Counted from the first letter of the stretch, positions 1-8,188 are shown. The stretch is 64,000 bases of DNA from Streptomyces venezuelae (GCF_008642355.1 NZ_CP029193.1:2380001-2444000), one strand, 5' to 3'. Notes: generated from the letters alone by a model not told the origin. Numbers and translations: made by a program.

Positions 1-1
1 A

Positions 2-115
2 AGCCCCAGTGGATCTCTGCGCCCCGCATGCGGCGTACGCTGTACAGCTGTCACCAAGGCCGCCCCTGCCGTACTCCGCGACAACAGCGGCAACGCGCTG
101 CCGATCGGGGAGTAA
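2..115 (+). CDS. Possible C-terminal end of a gene entering from the left
   Basis: A frame stays open from base 2 to a TAA at 113-115 and gives 37 residues ending in ...NALPIGE. The stop lies 12 bases before the DedA start, a spacing typical of same-strand neighbours. Third-position G/C preference is good only in the second half, and the fragment carries no motif I can name. It could be the tail of a real gene or a chance open frame; the window edge prevents a decision. Confidence 0.3.
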   Translation, partial: SPSGSLRPACGVRCTAVTKAAPAVLRDNSGNALPIGE

Positions 116-127
116 CGGGGAGTTACG

Positions 128-754
128 GTGCTTGAGATTGTGGGGGCGTTGACCGGCAGTCCGTGGATTTACGCGGTCGTGGCCCTGTCCGTCCTGTTCG
201 ACGTCTTCGTGCCGGTCCTGCCGAGCGGGGTCATCGTCATCATGTCGGCGACCGCCGCCGCGGCGGCGGGGACGGGGGCGGCCGGGCAGGTCCCGCACGC
301 CGTGCCCGACATCATGATGCTCACGCTCTGCGCGGCCACGGCGTCCGTGCTCGGCGACATGGTGGCCTTCCGGCTCGCCTGGCGCGGCGGCGAACGGCTC
401 GACCGCGCCATCGCCCGCTCCCGGCGCCTGACCACCGCGCAGGAACGCCTCGGCACGGCGCTCGCGCGGGGCGGCGGCGTCCTGGTCGTGATCGCCCGCT
501 TCGCGCCCGCCGGCCGTTCGATCGTCTCCCTCGGCGCGGGCGCGGCCCACCGCAAGCTCCGCGAGTTCCTCCCCTGGTCCGCCCTGGCGGGCGTGGCCTG
601 GGCGGGCTACAGCGTCGCCCTCGGCTACTTCGGCGCCCAGTGGCTGGGCGCGACGTGGCTGGCGACGGGCGTCTCGCTCCTCGCCCTGTTCGCGGCGGGG
701 GCGGGTGCGGCTTTCCTGGTCCGGCGCCCCAAGCCGACGACGACGGCGGGCTGA
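128..754 (+). CDS. DedA-family membrane protein
   Basis: This 208-residue protein belongs to the DedA/VTT (SNARE-associated) family. These are polytopic inner-membrane proteins, some of which act in lipid recycling and membrane homeostasis. Hydrophobic segments lie at about 14-48, 63-85, 110-130 and 150-200. The family pattern is visible as an acidic patch after the second segment (LGDMVAFRLAWRGG) and an R-F-x-P-x-x-R motif (ARFAPAGRS) near residues 122-130, followed by a glycine-rich re-entrant region. The start is GTG, preceded by GGGGAG about 7 bases upstream. The exact substrate cannot be read from sequence. The gene appears monocistronic, with a convergent gene beginning 70 bases downstream. 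Confidence 0.85.
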   Translation: MLEIVGALTGSPWIYAVVALSVLFDVFVPVLPSGVIVIMSATAAAAAGTGAAGQVPHAVPDIMMLTLCAATASVLGDMVAFRLAWRGGERLDRAIARSRRLTTAQERLGTALARGGGVLVVIARFAPAGRSIVSLGAGAAHRKLREFLPWSALAGVAWAGYSVALGYFGAQWLGATWLATGVSLLALFAAGAGAAFLVRRPKPTTTAG

Positions 755-823
755 CGGGACGCGTCGTACGCGCACGAGGGCCCGCGCAGGAGACCTCGCG
801 TACGAGAGTTGGCGTACGAAGGC

Positions 824-1051
824 TTACGACGCGCGCGCCGCGGCCCCCCGTACCTCCAGCCCCGCCAGCAGCTCCGTCGTCGCCTTCGCCACCGCGTCCA
901 CCGCCTGGTCGAAGACCTCGCGGTTATGGGCGGCGGGGGCGCGGAAGCCGGAGACCTTGCGGACGTACTGGAGCGCGGCCGCGCGGATCTCCTCCTCGGT
1001 GGCGTCCTCGGGGATCGCGGGCGGACGGAGCGTCTTGATGCTTCGGCACAT
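824..1051 (-). CDS. DUF2277 family protein
   Basis: A 75-residue protein beginning MCRSIKTLRPP, the invariant opening of the DUF2277 family, which includes many small actinobacterial proteins of unknown function. The core (EEIRAAALQYVRKVSGFR and a following helix) is predicted all-helical and resembles the DNA-interaction fold seen in some small stress proteins, but no function is established. A much longer open frame continues upstream in the same register to 2017. I place the start at the ATG because the family always begins there and no related sequence lies upstream. Confidence 0.85.
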   Translation of the reverse strand: MCRSIKTLRPPAIPEDATEEEIRAAALQYVRKVSGFRAPAAHNREVFDQAVDAVAKATTELLAGLEVRGAAARAS

Positions 1052-1168
1052 GCCTCCAGCTTGCCACCGCGCCTCGTCCGCGCGCCCCGGCTGTCCCTGG
1101 CAGAACCCGGCTCGATCGTTCGCGCGCTTCACTCGCACACCTAATTCGAACAGGAGTACCATTACGGT

Positions 1169-1525
1169 GTGCCTGCCACCCCAGCCCCCCATGACTTCCC
1201 GAGCGACCTCCTCGCCGGCCAGGAGGAACTGCACCAGGTCCGCTCCGTGCTCCTGGCGCTGCTCAAACGCCTGCCCTGGTCGGTCGAGCCCCACGACGGG
1301 TTCAGCGACTCCACCGGCTGGCGCAGAACGGAACGCCCCGCCTCCCCGGGGTGGACTCCGGAAGAGCAGGCCGAGGTGGAGGAACTGCGCGCGAAAGAGC
1401 GGGAGTTGGCCGTTTTCGTGACGTGCCACAAGTACTGGGAACAGGTCACCGGATCGGACAACGTTGCCGCGCGCGCCGCGCTCAAGCACGCCCACGAGAC
1501 GCCGGACGAGTCCCTGTCCTCCTAG
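1169..1525 (+). CDS. Conserved hypothetical protein
   Basis: A 118-residue soluble protein rich in Glu, Lys and Ala and predicted mainly helical, with no signal peptide or membrane segment. The middle part (TPEEQAEVEELRAKERELAVFV) has heptad-like spacing and could form a short coiled coil. The GTG start lies 12 bases after AGGAG; a GTG two bases earlier is in a different frame. I do not recognise a named domain, though similar short proteins of this layout are common in Streptomyces. It lies divergently from the DUF2277 gene, with 117 bases between them. Confidence 0.7.
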   Translation: MPATPAPHDFPSDLLAGQEELHQVRSVLLALLKRLPWSVEPHDGFSDSTGWRRTERPASPGWTPEEQAEVEELRAKERELAVFVTCHKYWEQVTGSDNVAARAALKHAHETPDESLSS

Positions 1526-1606
1526 CCATTGACAGCCGCGGGAGGCGGGCGTTGACTCGCTACCAGCCACGCACGAGAGCCCCCTTCGAGCCACGGAGGT
1601 GCAGCC

Positions 1607-1915
1607 TTGAACGTCCTGATAGTCGTCGCGATCCTGGCCCTCTTCGGCCTGGGCTTCAGCCAGCCTCTGCTCTGGCTCGCCGCGGCGGCACTCGCTTTCT
1701 ACCTGGTGCGCTTCTACGAAGGCGGCTCCGCCGCCAAGAAGAGCGGTTCGGGCAGCGGCGCCGCGAGCAGCAGTGGAGGCATGGGTGGAGGCGGCGGCAG
1801 CGGAGGAGGAGGCGGCGGCTACCCCAAGACCTACCGCGACTACCGCATCCGCAAGGAGCGTCAGGAACGCTGGGACCGCAGGTACCGCAGAACGCACCCG
1901 GGATCCGGCCGCTGA
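1607..1915 (+). CDS. Small membrane protein with glycine-rich linker
   Basis: A 102-residue protein. Residues 1-38 form one long or two short hydrophobic helices, residues 40-72 are an almost pure Gly/Ser linker, and the C-terminus is strongly basic and aromatic (YPKTYRDYRIRKERQERWDRRYRR). It is probably an anchored protein whose cytoplasmic tail binds nucleic acid or acidic lipid; this is inference from charge only. The rare TTG start is supported by GGAGGTG six bases upstream. The gene ends 40 bases before a strong bidirectional hairpin. Confidence 0.65.
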   Translation: MNVLIVVAILALFGLGFSQPLLWLAAAALAFYLVRFYEGGSAAKKSGSGSGAASSSGGMGGGGGSGGGGGGYPKTYRDYRIRKERQERWDRRYRRTHPGSGR

Positions 1916-1954
1916 CCCTGCCTCGCCACGAGACGACACGCAGGCCCGACGCCG

Positions 1955-1990
1955 CGAAGGCCCCCCGCCGGAATCGGCGGGGGGCCTTCG
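1955..1990. terminator. Bidirectional Rho-independent-type terminator
   Basis: A perfect 16-bp stem (CGAAGGCCCCCCGCCG with its complement) around a GAAT loop. It lies between the convergent genes ending at 1915 (+) and 2041 (-), so it can serve both. There is no long T tract, as is usual in high-GC actinomycetes. Confidence 0.8.
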
Positions 1991-2040
1991 GCACACCGGC
2001 ACGGTGTCCGCGCGCACGCGGGAGCTGAGACTTCGGCGCG

Positions 2041-2931
2041 TCAGTGACGCGGGCCCTGCTTCCGGTCGCGCCAGCCCTCGCCCTTCGCGCCGCGCTCGCC
2101 CTTGGCGCGGTCGTACTCGATCTGCTCCTTGCGGACCGTGTCCGAGACCTCTTCCGTCTCGGTGACCCGCTCCGTCTCGAGGCGCACGCGCTCGACCGGC
2201 ACGGACTCCTTGCGGACGACCGCCTTCTCGGCGTGCAGGGTCACCTCGGCCTCGGCCTCGCCGATGGTCGCGCGCGTGCCGTCGCCCTCGCGGATGGGCT
2301 CGCGGACGACGCGGACCTCCTCGTGCGACAGCGGCACGGACGTCTTGACGTCCTCGGTGACGACGACCTTGCGCAGCCGCGCCTGTCCGACCACTTCCTC
2401 TTCCGTGCCGACGCGCAGCCGCTCCTCGGAGCGGATCATCTCGTCGGACTTGCTGTCGTCGCGCCCCGTCGAGCGGCTCGCGGCACCCGCTCCGACCATG
2501 CCCGCGCCCGCTCCCGCACCCGCCATGCCCTCGCGCTCACGCATGCCCTCACGGCCACGCATCCCGGCGGCCGGCGCACGACCGGCCGCGCCGCGGGTGG
2601 TCGACTCGGGCCGGGTCAGCCCGTAGTGGGCGTAGAGCTCGTGCTCCTCGCCCGGCTCGATGTGCTGGTCGGCGTCGATGCGGGGAGCGTCCTTGACGGC
2701 TTCCTTGGTCGTCGCCACGTGCAGCTGGTCGTCCTGGCGGCGGGCCCCGGCGAGCGGGACGAAGCTCTGCTTCATGCCGAAGAGACCGGTCTTGACGGTG
2801 ACCCACTCGGGGCGGCCGCTGCGGTCGTCGAGATAGACCTGCTCGACGCTGCCGATCTTCTCGCCGGTGCGGTCGTAGGCCGTCAGGCCCGTGAGCCCGT
2901 CGGGGTTGGTGAAGCCTTCGCCCTGCGTCAT
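2041..2931 (-). CDS. PRC-barrel and DUF2382 stress protein
   Basis: A 296-residue protein with an N-terminal PRC-barrel (about 12-80, TAYDRTGEKIGSVEQVYLDD), a low-complexity Gly/Ala/Met/Arg linker (about 115-160) and a C-terminal DUF2382 (YsnF/AvaK) domain (about 165-285) with the characteristic SEERLRVGTEEE start and alternating charged strands. Proteins of this architecture are general-stress proteins in Gram-positive bacteria; the biochemical activity is unknown. The linker repeats short Met-Arg-Glu-Gly and Ala-Gly units. The gene is convergent with the preceding one and is followed downstream by the shared hairpin. Domain assignment is firm; role is inferred. Confidence 0.88.
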   Translation of the reverse strand: MTQGEGFTNPDGLTGLTAYDRTGEKIGSVEQVYLDDRSGRPEWVTVKTGLFGMKQSFVPLAGARRQDDQLHVATTKEAVKDAPRIDADQHIEPGEEHELYAHYGLTRPESTTRGAAGRAPAAGMRGREGMREREGMAGAGAGAGMVGAGAASRSTGRDDSKSDEMIRSEERLRVGTEEEVVGQARLRKVVVTEDVKTSVPLSHEEVRVVREPIREGDGTRATIGEAEAEVTLHAEKAVVRKESVPVERVRLETERVTETEEVSDTVRKEQIEYDRAKGERGAKGEGWRDRKQGPRH

Positions 2932-3147
2932 GGGTGATCACTCCCTCGGAGCGCGCGACGGGCGATGTCGTTACTCGCCACGGCAGACGCGCGCTTCCCC
3001 TCCATCGCGCTCCGCCACACGGCACACCGCAACCAGGAAAGTGACGGAACGTACACGCAGCGCGCCGCGAACCCGCTTCGACGGCACGCCTGGGGCGATC
3101 GGCGCGATCTGGCCGCCGAGCGGCCGGTTAGCCCATTCGAGGTAACG

Positions 3148-3188
3148 CGGCGGAGCCCCCCACCACTGGATGGTGAGGGGCTCCGCCG
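3148..3188 (-). terminator. Terminator downstream of tRNA-Val
   Basis: A 12-bp perfect stem (CGGCGGAGCCCC with GGGGCTCCGCCG) continues into a CACCA/TGGTG inner stem after one mismatch. It begins 14 bases beyond the tRNA 3' end on the minus strand. The rest of the 2932-3201 gap shows nothing further that I can support. Confidence 0.75.
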
Positions 3189-3201
3189 CTGTACGACCCG
3201 G

Positions 3202-3273
3202 TGGGCGCGGACGGTTTCGAACCGCCGACATCCTCCTTGTAAGGGAGGCGCTCTACCCCTGAGCTACGCGCCC
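3202..3273 (-). tRNA. tRNA-Val (anticodon TAC)
   Basis: Read on the minus strand, this folds as a complete 72-base cloverleaf. It has a 7-bp acceptor stem GGGCGCG/CGCGCCC with discriminator A, a D-arm GCTC/GAGC, an anticodon stem CCTCC/GGAGG with loop CTTACAA (anticodon TAC, reading GUA/GUG valine codons), and a T-arm GGCGG-TTCGAAA-CCGTC. The 3' CCA is not encoded and must be added enzymatically, common for actinomycete tRNAs. It is a single gene, not part of a tRNA cluster, and shows no integrated element or duplicated 3' end that would mark an attachment site. Confidence 0.95.
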
Positions 3274-3471
3274 GGGAACGAGTGGACAGCCTACCTTGCC
3301 GCAGGCCGTGCCCCGCAAACCCCTTTTGCGTCGTCGGCGGGCGGGGCGACGGGAGGGCGGCGTTCGGGGGTTAACCCCACCTGGATCCGGTGGCGGCCCG
3401 GATCCTCCCGGCTCGGAGTGTTCCGTAGAGTCTGTCGGAGAGAGCAAGATCATCTCCAGGGGGAGTCCGTC

Positions 3472-4347
3472 ATGGCCGCTGTCCGCACCCGACGTCCGCG
3501 CGACGCCCGTCGCCCACGCGCCGCCCGCGCCCTCGCCGCCGTCGGCGGAACCGTGGCCGTCGTCCTGCTCGTCGGGGCGTGCGGGGCGGACGCCGACGAC
3601 GACACGGAGCCGGAGCAGCGGACGTTCACGCAGGCGGGCAAGACGCTGACCGTCGAGTCCAGCGACTCGTCGCTGGAGCTGGTCCCCGCGGGGCCGGGCG
3701 CCAAGGGCGTGAAGGTGACCCGATGGTTCCACGGCGAGACCGTGCTCGGTGGCGACCCCAAGGTGACGTGGGAGATGGACGGCGACCGGCTCAAGCTGGG
3801 CATGTCGTGCTCCGGCATCATCGCCAACTGCTCGGCGAAGCACCGCGTGGAGGTGCCCCGCGGGGTCTCCGTCAACGTCGAGAACAAGGATGGCCGGGTC
3901 ACGGCGAGCGGGTTCCGGGACGCCATGAAGGTGCGTTCGCGGGACGGTTCCGTCACCGTCAAGGACGCACGCGCCGCGCTCGACCTGCACAGTTCCGACG
4001 GGGCCATCACCGTCGAGGGGGTCACGGGGGCCCTGGACCTGCGCAGCTCCGACGGGTCCGTCACCGCGCGCGACGTGACGTCCCGGCGCGTGGGCGTCGA
4101 CGCCAGGGACGGGTCCGTGCGGCTGGAGCTGGCCGCCGTGCCGGACCGCGTCGAGGCCCGCAGCAAGGACGGTTCCGTCGACATCGCGGTGCCGGGCTCG
4201 AAGGACGGTGAGCGCGTCCGGTACGACGTGCGGACCGAGACCTCCGACAGCGCCGTCGACGTGTCGGTGCCCAAGGACGACAGCAGCCCCCACCACGTCT
4301 CCGTCCACAGCGCCGACGGCAAAGTCACGGTGCGCAGCGCGAACTAA
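3472..4347 (+). CDS. DUF4097-family repeat lipoprotein
   Basis: A 291-residue secreted lipoprotein. A twin-arginine-rich N-terminus is followed by a hydrophobic stretch ending in the lipobox LVGAC near residue 40, then an acidic linker. The rest consists of repeats with the period motif x-(S/R)-(S/K)-D-G-(S/A)-(V/I)-T-V, seen at least seven times between about residues 140 and 285. This is the right-handed beta pattern of DUF4097/DUF2807-type proteins. Such proteins are probably envelope-associated, with no defined ligand. The ATG follows AGGGGG by about 6 bases, and an upstream in-frame extension to 2965 lacks a ribosome site and runs through the tRNA region. Confidence 0.8.
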   Translation: MAAVRTRRPRDARRPRAARALAAVGGTVAVVLLVGACGADADDDTEPEQRTFTQAGKTLTVESSDSSLELVPAGPGAKGVKVTRWFHGETVLGGDPKVTWEMDGDRLKLGMSCSGIIANCSAKHRVEVPRGVSVNVENKDGRVTASGFRDAMKVRSRDGSVTVKDARAALDLHSSDGAITVEGVTGALDLRSSDGSVTARDVTSRRVGVDARDGSVRLELAAVPDRVEARSKDGSVDIAVPGSKDGERVRYDVRTETSDSAVDVSVPKDDSSPHHVSVHSADGKVTVRSAN

Positions 4348-4424
4348 CGGGCCCGTGTATTCGTCCTTAACCGGTGGGAGAATGTGACACCGGGCAGGGC
4401 GGATGACAGCACGGGAGAGGGATA

Positions 4425-5897
4425 GTGACGGCGACACCTTCGCAGCCGTACACACCGGACAGCAGAGCAGGGGTCGGGAGCGCGCCGGGCACGGGCAGGG
4501 CACAGGGGGCGGCCGGGGTTTCCGCGGCTCGGGCCCCCCGTCCTTTCCGTAGGCGCGCACGCCGCGGCCCCCTGCACGACACCCTCGCTCTCGTCACCGC
4601 CGTCACCCTCTCCCTGCCCCTGCTCGCCCTCGCCGTCCCGGCCGCCTTCGCGGGCGGCGGCACCCGGCGCTGGTTCGGCGGGCGCGGCGAGAGTCTGCGG
4701 GCCGAGGCGCAGGCCGCGAAGGACGCCGCCGCCGCGGCCTTCTACGAACTGGACACCGCCCAGCGCGACCTCCGCATCTCCATCGAGACGATCGTCGCCG
4801 TCGACTCGTCGCCCGCGGCCCGGCGCGCCGTCTCCGACTTCGAGGCGATCGGGCACCGCATCGACGAGGTCAGCCACCAGTACATCAGCGCGGTGGACGC
4901 CCACGACCTGGACCGGGACGACCTGGAGTCCTCCGTCGCCGCCCGCGCGAGGACCGAGCTCACCGCCGCGAAGACGGAGCTGGGCAAGGCCAAGCAGGAC
5001 CTGGAGCGCTTCCAGCAGGGCCTCGGGCCGCTCCTCGACAAGGCGGAGACACAACTCGCCCGGCTCGCACCCGCGGTGGAGCGGGCCCGCCAGACGCTGC
5101 TCGCCGCGAGCAACGCGCTCGACTCCGTGCGTGCGGCCGGTCTCAAGGCCGACGACCTCGCCGCTCGCCTCGCGGCCCTCGGCCGCGAACTGACCAAGCT
5201 CAACCAGGGCGCGGGCCGCCATGGCGTACCGGAGACGCTGCAGCGCGCCGACCGCGTCCTGCGCGACGCGGAGTCCGTGCGTGCCGAGGCCGAGCGCCTG
5301 CCCGAGCGGGCCGCCGAGATCGACCGGCGCCTGGTCTCGCTGCGCACCCGTGCGCAGGCCCTCACAACCCGTACGGGCCAGGTGGATCCGGTCCTCAGCG
5401 AGCTGCGGCGCCGGTTCACCGCCGCGTGCTGGCAGGACCTGCAGCACGTCCCCGACCAGGCCGCGGAGAACGTGCGCCAGGCCGAGGCCAAGCTGAAGGA
5501 GGCCCAGCAGGCGCGCGACGAGCAGCGCTGGCCCGACGCGACCTCGCGCCTCTCCACGGTCCGGGCACTCCTGAACACCACGGACGAGGCGGTCTCCGCG
5601 GCGGGCGACCGCCTGCAGCGGCTCAACGCGGTGTCGAAGGACCCGCAGCAGGAGATCGAGCGCACCCGCTTCGCGATCCGGGACGCGCAGCGCCTGGCGA
5701 TGGCGGGCCGCCAGACACCCGAGCAGCGCCACGCCCGCCCGCTCGACGAGTCCGTGGCCCGCCTGGACCGTGCGGTCGCGTCCCTGGAGGGCCGCCACCC
5801 CGACTACTGGCACTTCCTGACCGAGACCGAGGCGGTCCGCACGACCGTGGCACGCGTGGTCGCGCAGATACGGGAGGAGCGGGGGCAGGGCGCCTGA
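4425..5897 (+). CDS. Membrane-anchored coiled-coil protein
   Basis: A 490-residue protein with a Pro/Gly/Ala-rich N-terminus (1-45), a single hydrophobic segment at about 50-80, and a long Ala/Glu/Leu/Arg-rich region to the end with heptad character, strongly predicted helical coiled coil. It lacks Cys and catalytic motifs. Architecture suggests a structural or scaffold protein facing one side of the membrane, but the family is not characterised. The GTG start is preceded by GGGAGAGGGATA. It follows the lipoprotein gene by 77 bases and is probably separately expressed; the name 'conserved hypothetical' is safest. Confidence 0.75.
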   Translation: MTATPSQPYTPDSRAGVGSAPGTGRAQGAAGVSAARAPRPFRRRARRGPLHDTLALVTAVTLSLPLLALAVPAAFAGGGTRRWFGGRGESLRAEAQAAKDAAAAAFYELDTAQRDLRISIETIVAVDSSPAARRAVSDFEAIGHRIDEVSHQYISAVDAHDLDRDDLESSVAARARTELTAAKTELGKAKQDLERFQQGLGPLLDKAETQLARLAPAVERARQTLLAASNALDSVRAAGLKADDLAARLAALGRELTKLNQGAGRHGVPETLQRADRVLRDAESVRAEAERLPERAAEIDRRLVSLRTRAQALTTRTGQVDPVLSELRRRFTAACWQDLQHVPDQAAENVRQAEAKLKEAQQARDEQRWPDATSRLSTVRALLNTTDEAVSAAGDRLQRLNAVSKDPQQEIERTRFAIRDAQRLAMAGRQTPEQRHARPLDESVARLDRAVASLEGRHPDYWHFLTETEAVRTTVARVVAQIREERGQGA

Positions 5898-6220
5898 CGG
5901 CGCCGGACCTCCGCGCGCCACTCCCCGCACATTTGGCAGCGTCCCTCGGGTGCGGGTCCGTCGGGGCTGGTCGCGCAGTTCCCCGCGCCCCTTGACGGCA
6001 CCTGGCGCCCCGCCCCCGTCTCGCTGAGGCCCCGCAGCCCTGGGGCCGTCCCTCGGGTGCGGGTCCGTCGTGGCTGATCGCGCAGTTCCCCGCGCCCCTT
6101 GACGGCACCTGGCGCCCCGCCCCCGTCTCGCTCAGGCCCCGCACGACTGCGTGCCGTCGCCCACCGGCGGGCTTGCCACCCGGGTCGTTCCGCCGCAAAC
6201 GGCTGTGCGAATGTGGGCAG
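5898..6220. other. Intergenic region made largely of a tandem repeat
   Basis: These 323 bases separate the coiled-coil gene from the aldolase gene and hold no credible gene. About two thirds is the 107-bp-period duplication described separately. The last 75 bases must carry the promoter of the aldolase-kinase pair; I cannot pick out a convincing -35/-10 pair. Confidence 0.7.
5941..6143 (+). repeat. Two tandem copies of a dispersed intergenic repeat
   Basis: A 96-bp unit occurs at 5941-6036 and again at 6048-6143 (period 107), with only about three mismatches. The core GCGCAGTTCCCCGCGCCCCT is a sequence I recall as widely scattered in intergenic regions of Streptomyces genomes. A degenerate copy in inverted orientation lies at 7910-7958, on the other side of the aldolase-kinase pair. 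The near identity of the two tandem copies points to recent duplication. Confidence 0.85.
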
Positions 6221-6916
6221 ATGTTCGACTCTGCCCCGTCCTCTCCGTCCTCTCCGTCCTCCCCTCCCTCGCCTTCCTCGCCGTCCTTCCTCGCGGCTCT
6301 CCGGGCGCGGCGGCTCGTCGCCATTGTGCGCGGGTCCGACCCCGACGCCTCCTTCCGTACGGTGATGACGCTGGTGGAGTCCGGCGTTCCCCTCGTCGAG
6401 GTCTCCCTCAGCGGTGCCGACGCGCCCGGCGTGCTGCGGCGGGCGCGAGCGGAGCTGGGTGCGGACGCGTGGCTCGGCGCGGGTACGGTCCTCACCGCCG
6501 ACGACGCGCACCGCGCGGCCGACGCGGGTGCGAACCTCATCGTCACGCCCGGTCTCGGCGCGGGCGTCGACGAGGCCGTCCGCCTCGGCCTGCCCGTGCT
6601 CGGCGGCGTCCTCACGCCCACCGACGTCATCGCGGCCCGCACGGCGGCGGTGACGGCGCTGAAGATCTTCCCCGCGTCGGCGATGGGTGGCCCCACCTAT
6701 CTCAAGGCGTTGCGCGCCCCGTTCCCGGACGTCCCGTTCGTGCCGGTCGGCGGCGTCGACGCGGTGGCCGCGGAGGCGTACCTGGAGCTCGGCGCGGTCG
6801 CGGTGGGCGTCGGCTCACCGCTGATCGGCGACGCGGCCGACGGCGGCGACCTGGACGGGCTGCGCGGGCGGGCGGCGGAGTTCGTACGGGTGACGGAGGA
6901 GGCGGCGACCCGATGA
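6221..6916 (+). CDS. eda: KDPG/KHG aldolase
   Basis: A 231-residue class I aldolase that splits 2-keto-3-deoxy-6-phosphogluconate (and usually 2-keto-4-hydroxyglutarate) into pyruvate and an aldehyde. The fold markers are present: the Glu in LVEVSLSG, the GAGTVLT loop, and the Schiff-base Lys in ALKIFPAS near residue 148. The N-terminus (residues 4-24) is an unusual Ser/Pro run absent from family members, encoded by a pyrimidine-rich tandem tract. I chose ATG 6221 because residues upstream (possible start 6173) have no family match; neither start has a strong ribosome site. The 3' end overlaps the kinase gene by four bases (ATGA), so the two are translationally coupled. Confidence 0.88.
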   Translation: MFDSAPSSPSSPSSPPSPSSPSFLAALRARRLVAIVRGSDPDASFRTVMTLVESGVPLVEVSLSGADAPGVLRRARAELGADAWLGAGTVLTADDAHRAADAGANLIVTPGLGAGVDEAVRLGLPVLGGVLTPTDVIAARTAAVTALKIFPASAMGGPTYLKALRAPFPDVPFVPVGGVDAVAAEAYLELGAVAVGVGSPLIGDAADGGDLDGLRGRAAEFVRVTEEAATR

Positions 6917-7872
6917 GCAACGCGCCCGACGTCCTCACTTTCGGCGAGACCATGGTCGCCCTGCGCGGCAACGGCCCCCTGAAGCTGGGCGGTTCCATGG
7001 ACGTGTCGGTGGCCGGCGCCGAGAGCAACGTCGCCATCGGCCTGTCGCGCCTCGGCCACGCCGTGCGCTGGTCGGGGGCGGTCGGTGACGACGAGGCCGG
7101 TGAGCTGGTGCTGCGCACGCTGCGCGCGGAGGGCGTCGACGTCGGCGCCGCGACGCGGGATCCGTCGGCGCCGACGGGGCTGCTCCTCTTCGAGCCCCGG
7201 CTGCCCGACGTGACCCGCGTGCACTACTACCGGGCGGGCTCGGCGGGCTCGCGGCTGACGCCCGACGCCGTGGACGCGGCGTTCGCGGCGGGGGCGCCGC
7301 GCGTCCTGCACCTCACGGGCATCACCCCGGCCCTCGGCCCGTCGGCGGCGGAGGCGTGCCGACGGGCCCTGCGGCTCGCCCGCGACCACGGCACGCAGGT
7401 CTGCCTGGACGTCAACTTCCGTTCACGTCTGTGGAGTTCCGACGAGGCGTCGGCGGAGCTGTGCGGGTGGCTCCCCCACGTCGACGTACTCATCGCCTCC
7501 GACGACGAACTCCCCCTGTGCCTCCCGTCCGCCAGAACGGCCTCCCCCGAGCCGGAGAAGACCCTCCTGGCCGGGGGAATCCGCGAACTCGTGGTCAAGC
7601 TCGGCTCCCGGGGCGCCACCGTCCACACGGCCGACAACACGCTGCACTCCCCCGCGCGGCAGGTCCACGCGGTGGACGCGGTAGGGGCGGGCGACGCGTT
7701 CGTCGCCGGTTACTTGTCGGCGCTGCTCGACGGCGCGGACGTGGCGACCCGCCTGGACCGCGCCATCACGACGGGCGCGTTCGCGGTGGCCTCCCGAGGC
7801 GACTGGGAGGGAGCCCCCACGAGAGCGGAACTACGGCTGCTGTCCGCGGACCCGGGAACCGTGGTCCGCTGA
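6913..7872 (+). CDS. PfkB-family sugar kinase, probably 2-keto-3-deoxygluconate kinase
   Basis: A 319-residue ribokinase/PfkB-fold kinase. The N-terminal substrate region FGETMVAL and AGAESNVAIGLSRLG, and the C-terminal signature DAVGAGDAFVAGYL with the catalytic Asp near residue 263, are intact. Pairing with a KDPG aldolase in one operon argues for 2-keto-3-deoxygluconate as substrate: the kinase would make KDPG and the aldolase split it, the lower half of an Entner-Doudoroff or uronate-type route. No dehydratase or transporter gene is nearby, so the source sugar is unknown. The phosphate-acceptor motif has DAVGAGD instead of the commoner DTxGAGD. Confidence 0.85.
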   Translation: MSNAPDVLTFGETMVALRGNGPLKLGGSMDVSVAGAESNVAIGLSRLGHAVRWSGAVGDDEAGELVLRTLRAEGVDVGAATRDPSAPTGLLLFEPRLPDVTRVHYYRAGSAGSRLTPDAVDAAFAAGAPRVLHLTGITPALGPSAAEACRRALRLARDHGTQVCLDVNFRSRLWSSDEASAELCGWLPHVDVLIASDDELPLCLPSARTASPEPEKTLLAGGIRELVVKLGSRGATVHTADNTLHSPARQVHAVDAVGAGDAFVAGYLSALLDGADVATRLDRAITTGAFAVASRGDWEGAPTRAELRLLSADPGTVVR

Positions 7873-7909
7873 CAGCGGGGTCACGGCTGCGGCGCAGGCC
7901 GCGGTGGAC

Positions 7910-7958
7910 CGCTCAGGGGCGCGGGGAACCCGGCGACCATCCCCCACGCACCCGCAGC
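7910..7958 (-). repeat. Inverted, degenerate copy of the dispersed repeat
   Basis: CTCAGGGGCGCGGGGAAC here is the complement of the GTTCCCCGCGCCCCT core found at 5941-6143. The similarity extends through a GCGGGTGCG block at the other end, but the middle is diverged. Confidence 0.6.
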
Positions 7959-7966
7959 TCACCGAC

Positions 7967-8179
7967 TCAGCCGCAGCATCCACCCCCACAGCATCCGCCC
8001 CCGCCCGCCGCAGGCGAGGGCGACGACGACGCCGAACCCCCCACCGCCACCGTCGACAGAAGCTTCACCGTGTCCCCGTGCCCCGCGGGGCACGTCGCCG
8101 GAGCGGAGGACTCCGCCATCGGACGCGACAGCTCGAACGTGTCACCACAGGACCGGCACCGGTACTCATAACGAGGCAT
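7967..8179 (-). CDS. FmdB-type zinc-ribbon protein
   Basis: A 70-residue FmdB-like protein. It begins with the family opening MPRYEYRCRSCGDTFEL (CxxC), followed by the second metal site CPAGHGD where the usual CxxC is reduced to C-x-x-G-H. The C-terminus is a Gly/Cys tail ending CCGGGCCG. These tiny zinc ribbons are often proposed to bind nucleic acid or act as regulatory subunits, and no activity is proven for this one. It starts nine bases after the HAD phosphatase stop, so it is most likely the last gene of the Ter operon. The Cys tail could bind metal. Confidence 0.85.
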   Translation of the reverse strand: MPRYEYRCRSCGDTFELSRPMAESSAPATCPAGHGDTVKLLSTVAVGGSASSSPSPAAGGGGCCGGGCCG

Positions 8180-8188
8180 GGCCCCAGG

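Noticed and set aside
3202..3273. tRNA-Val as an integration site
   Set aside because: No integrase, no duplicated tRNA 3' end and no foreign-looking block on either side.
2965..3471. Upstream extension of the lipoprotein frame
   Set aside because: It passes through the tRNA and its terminator and would destroy the signal peptide.
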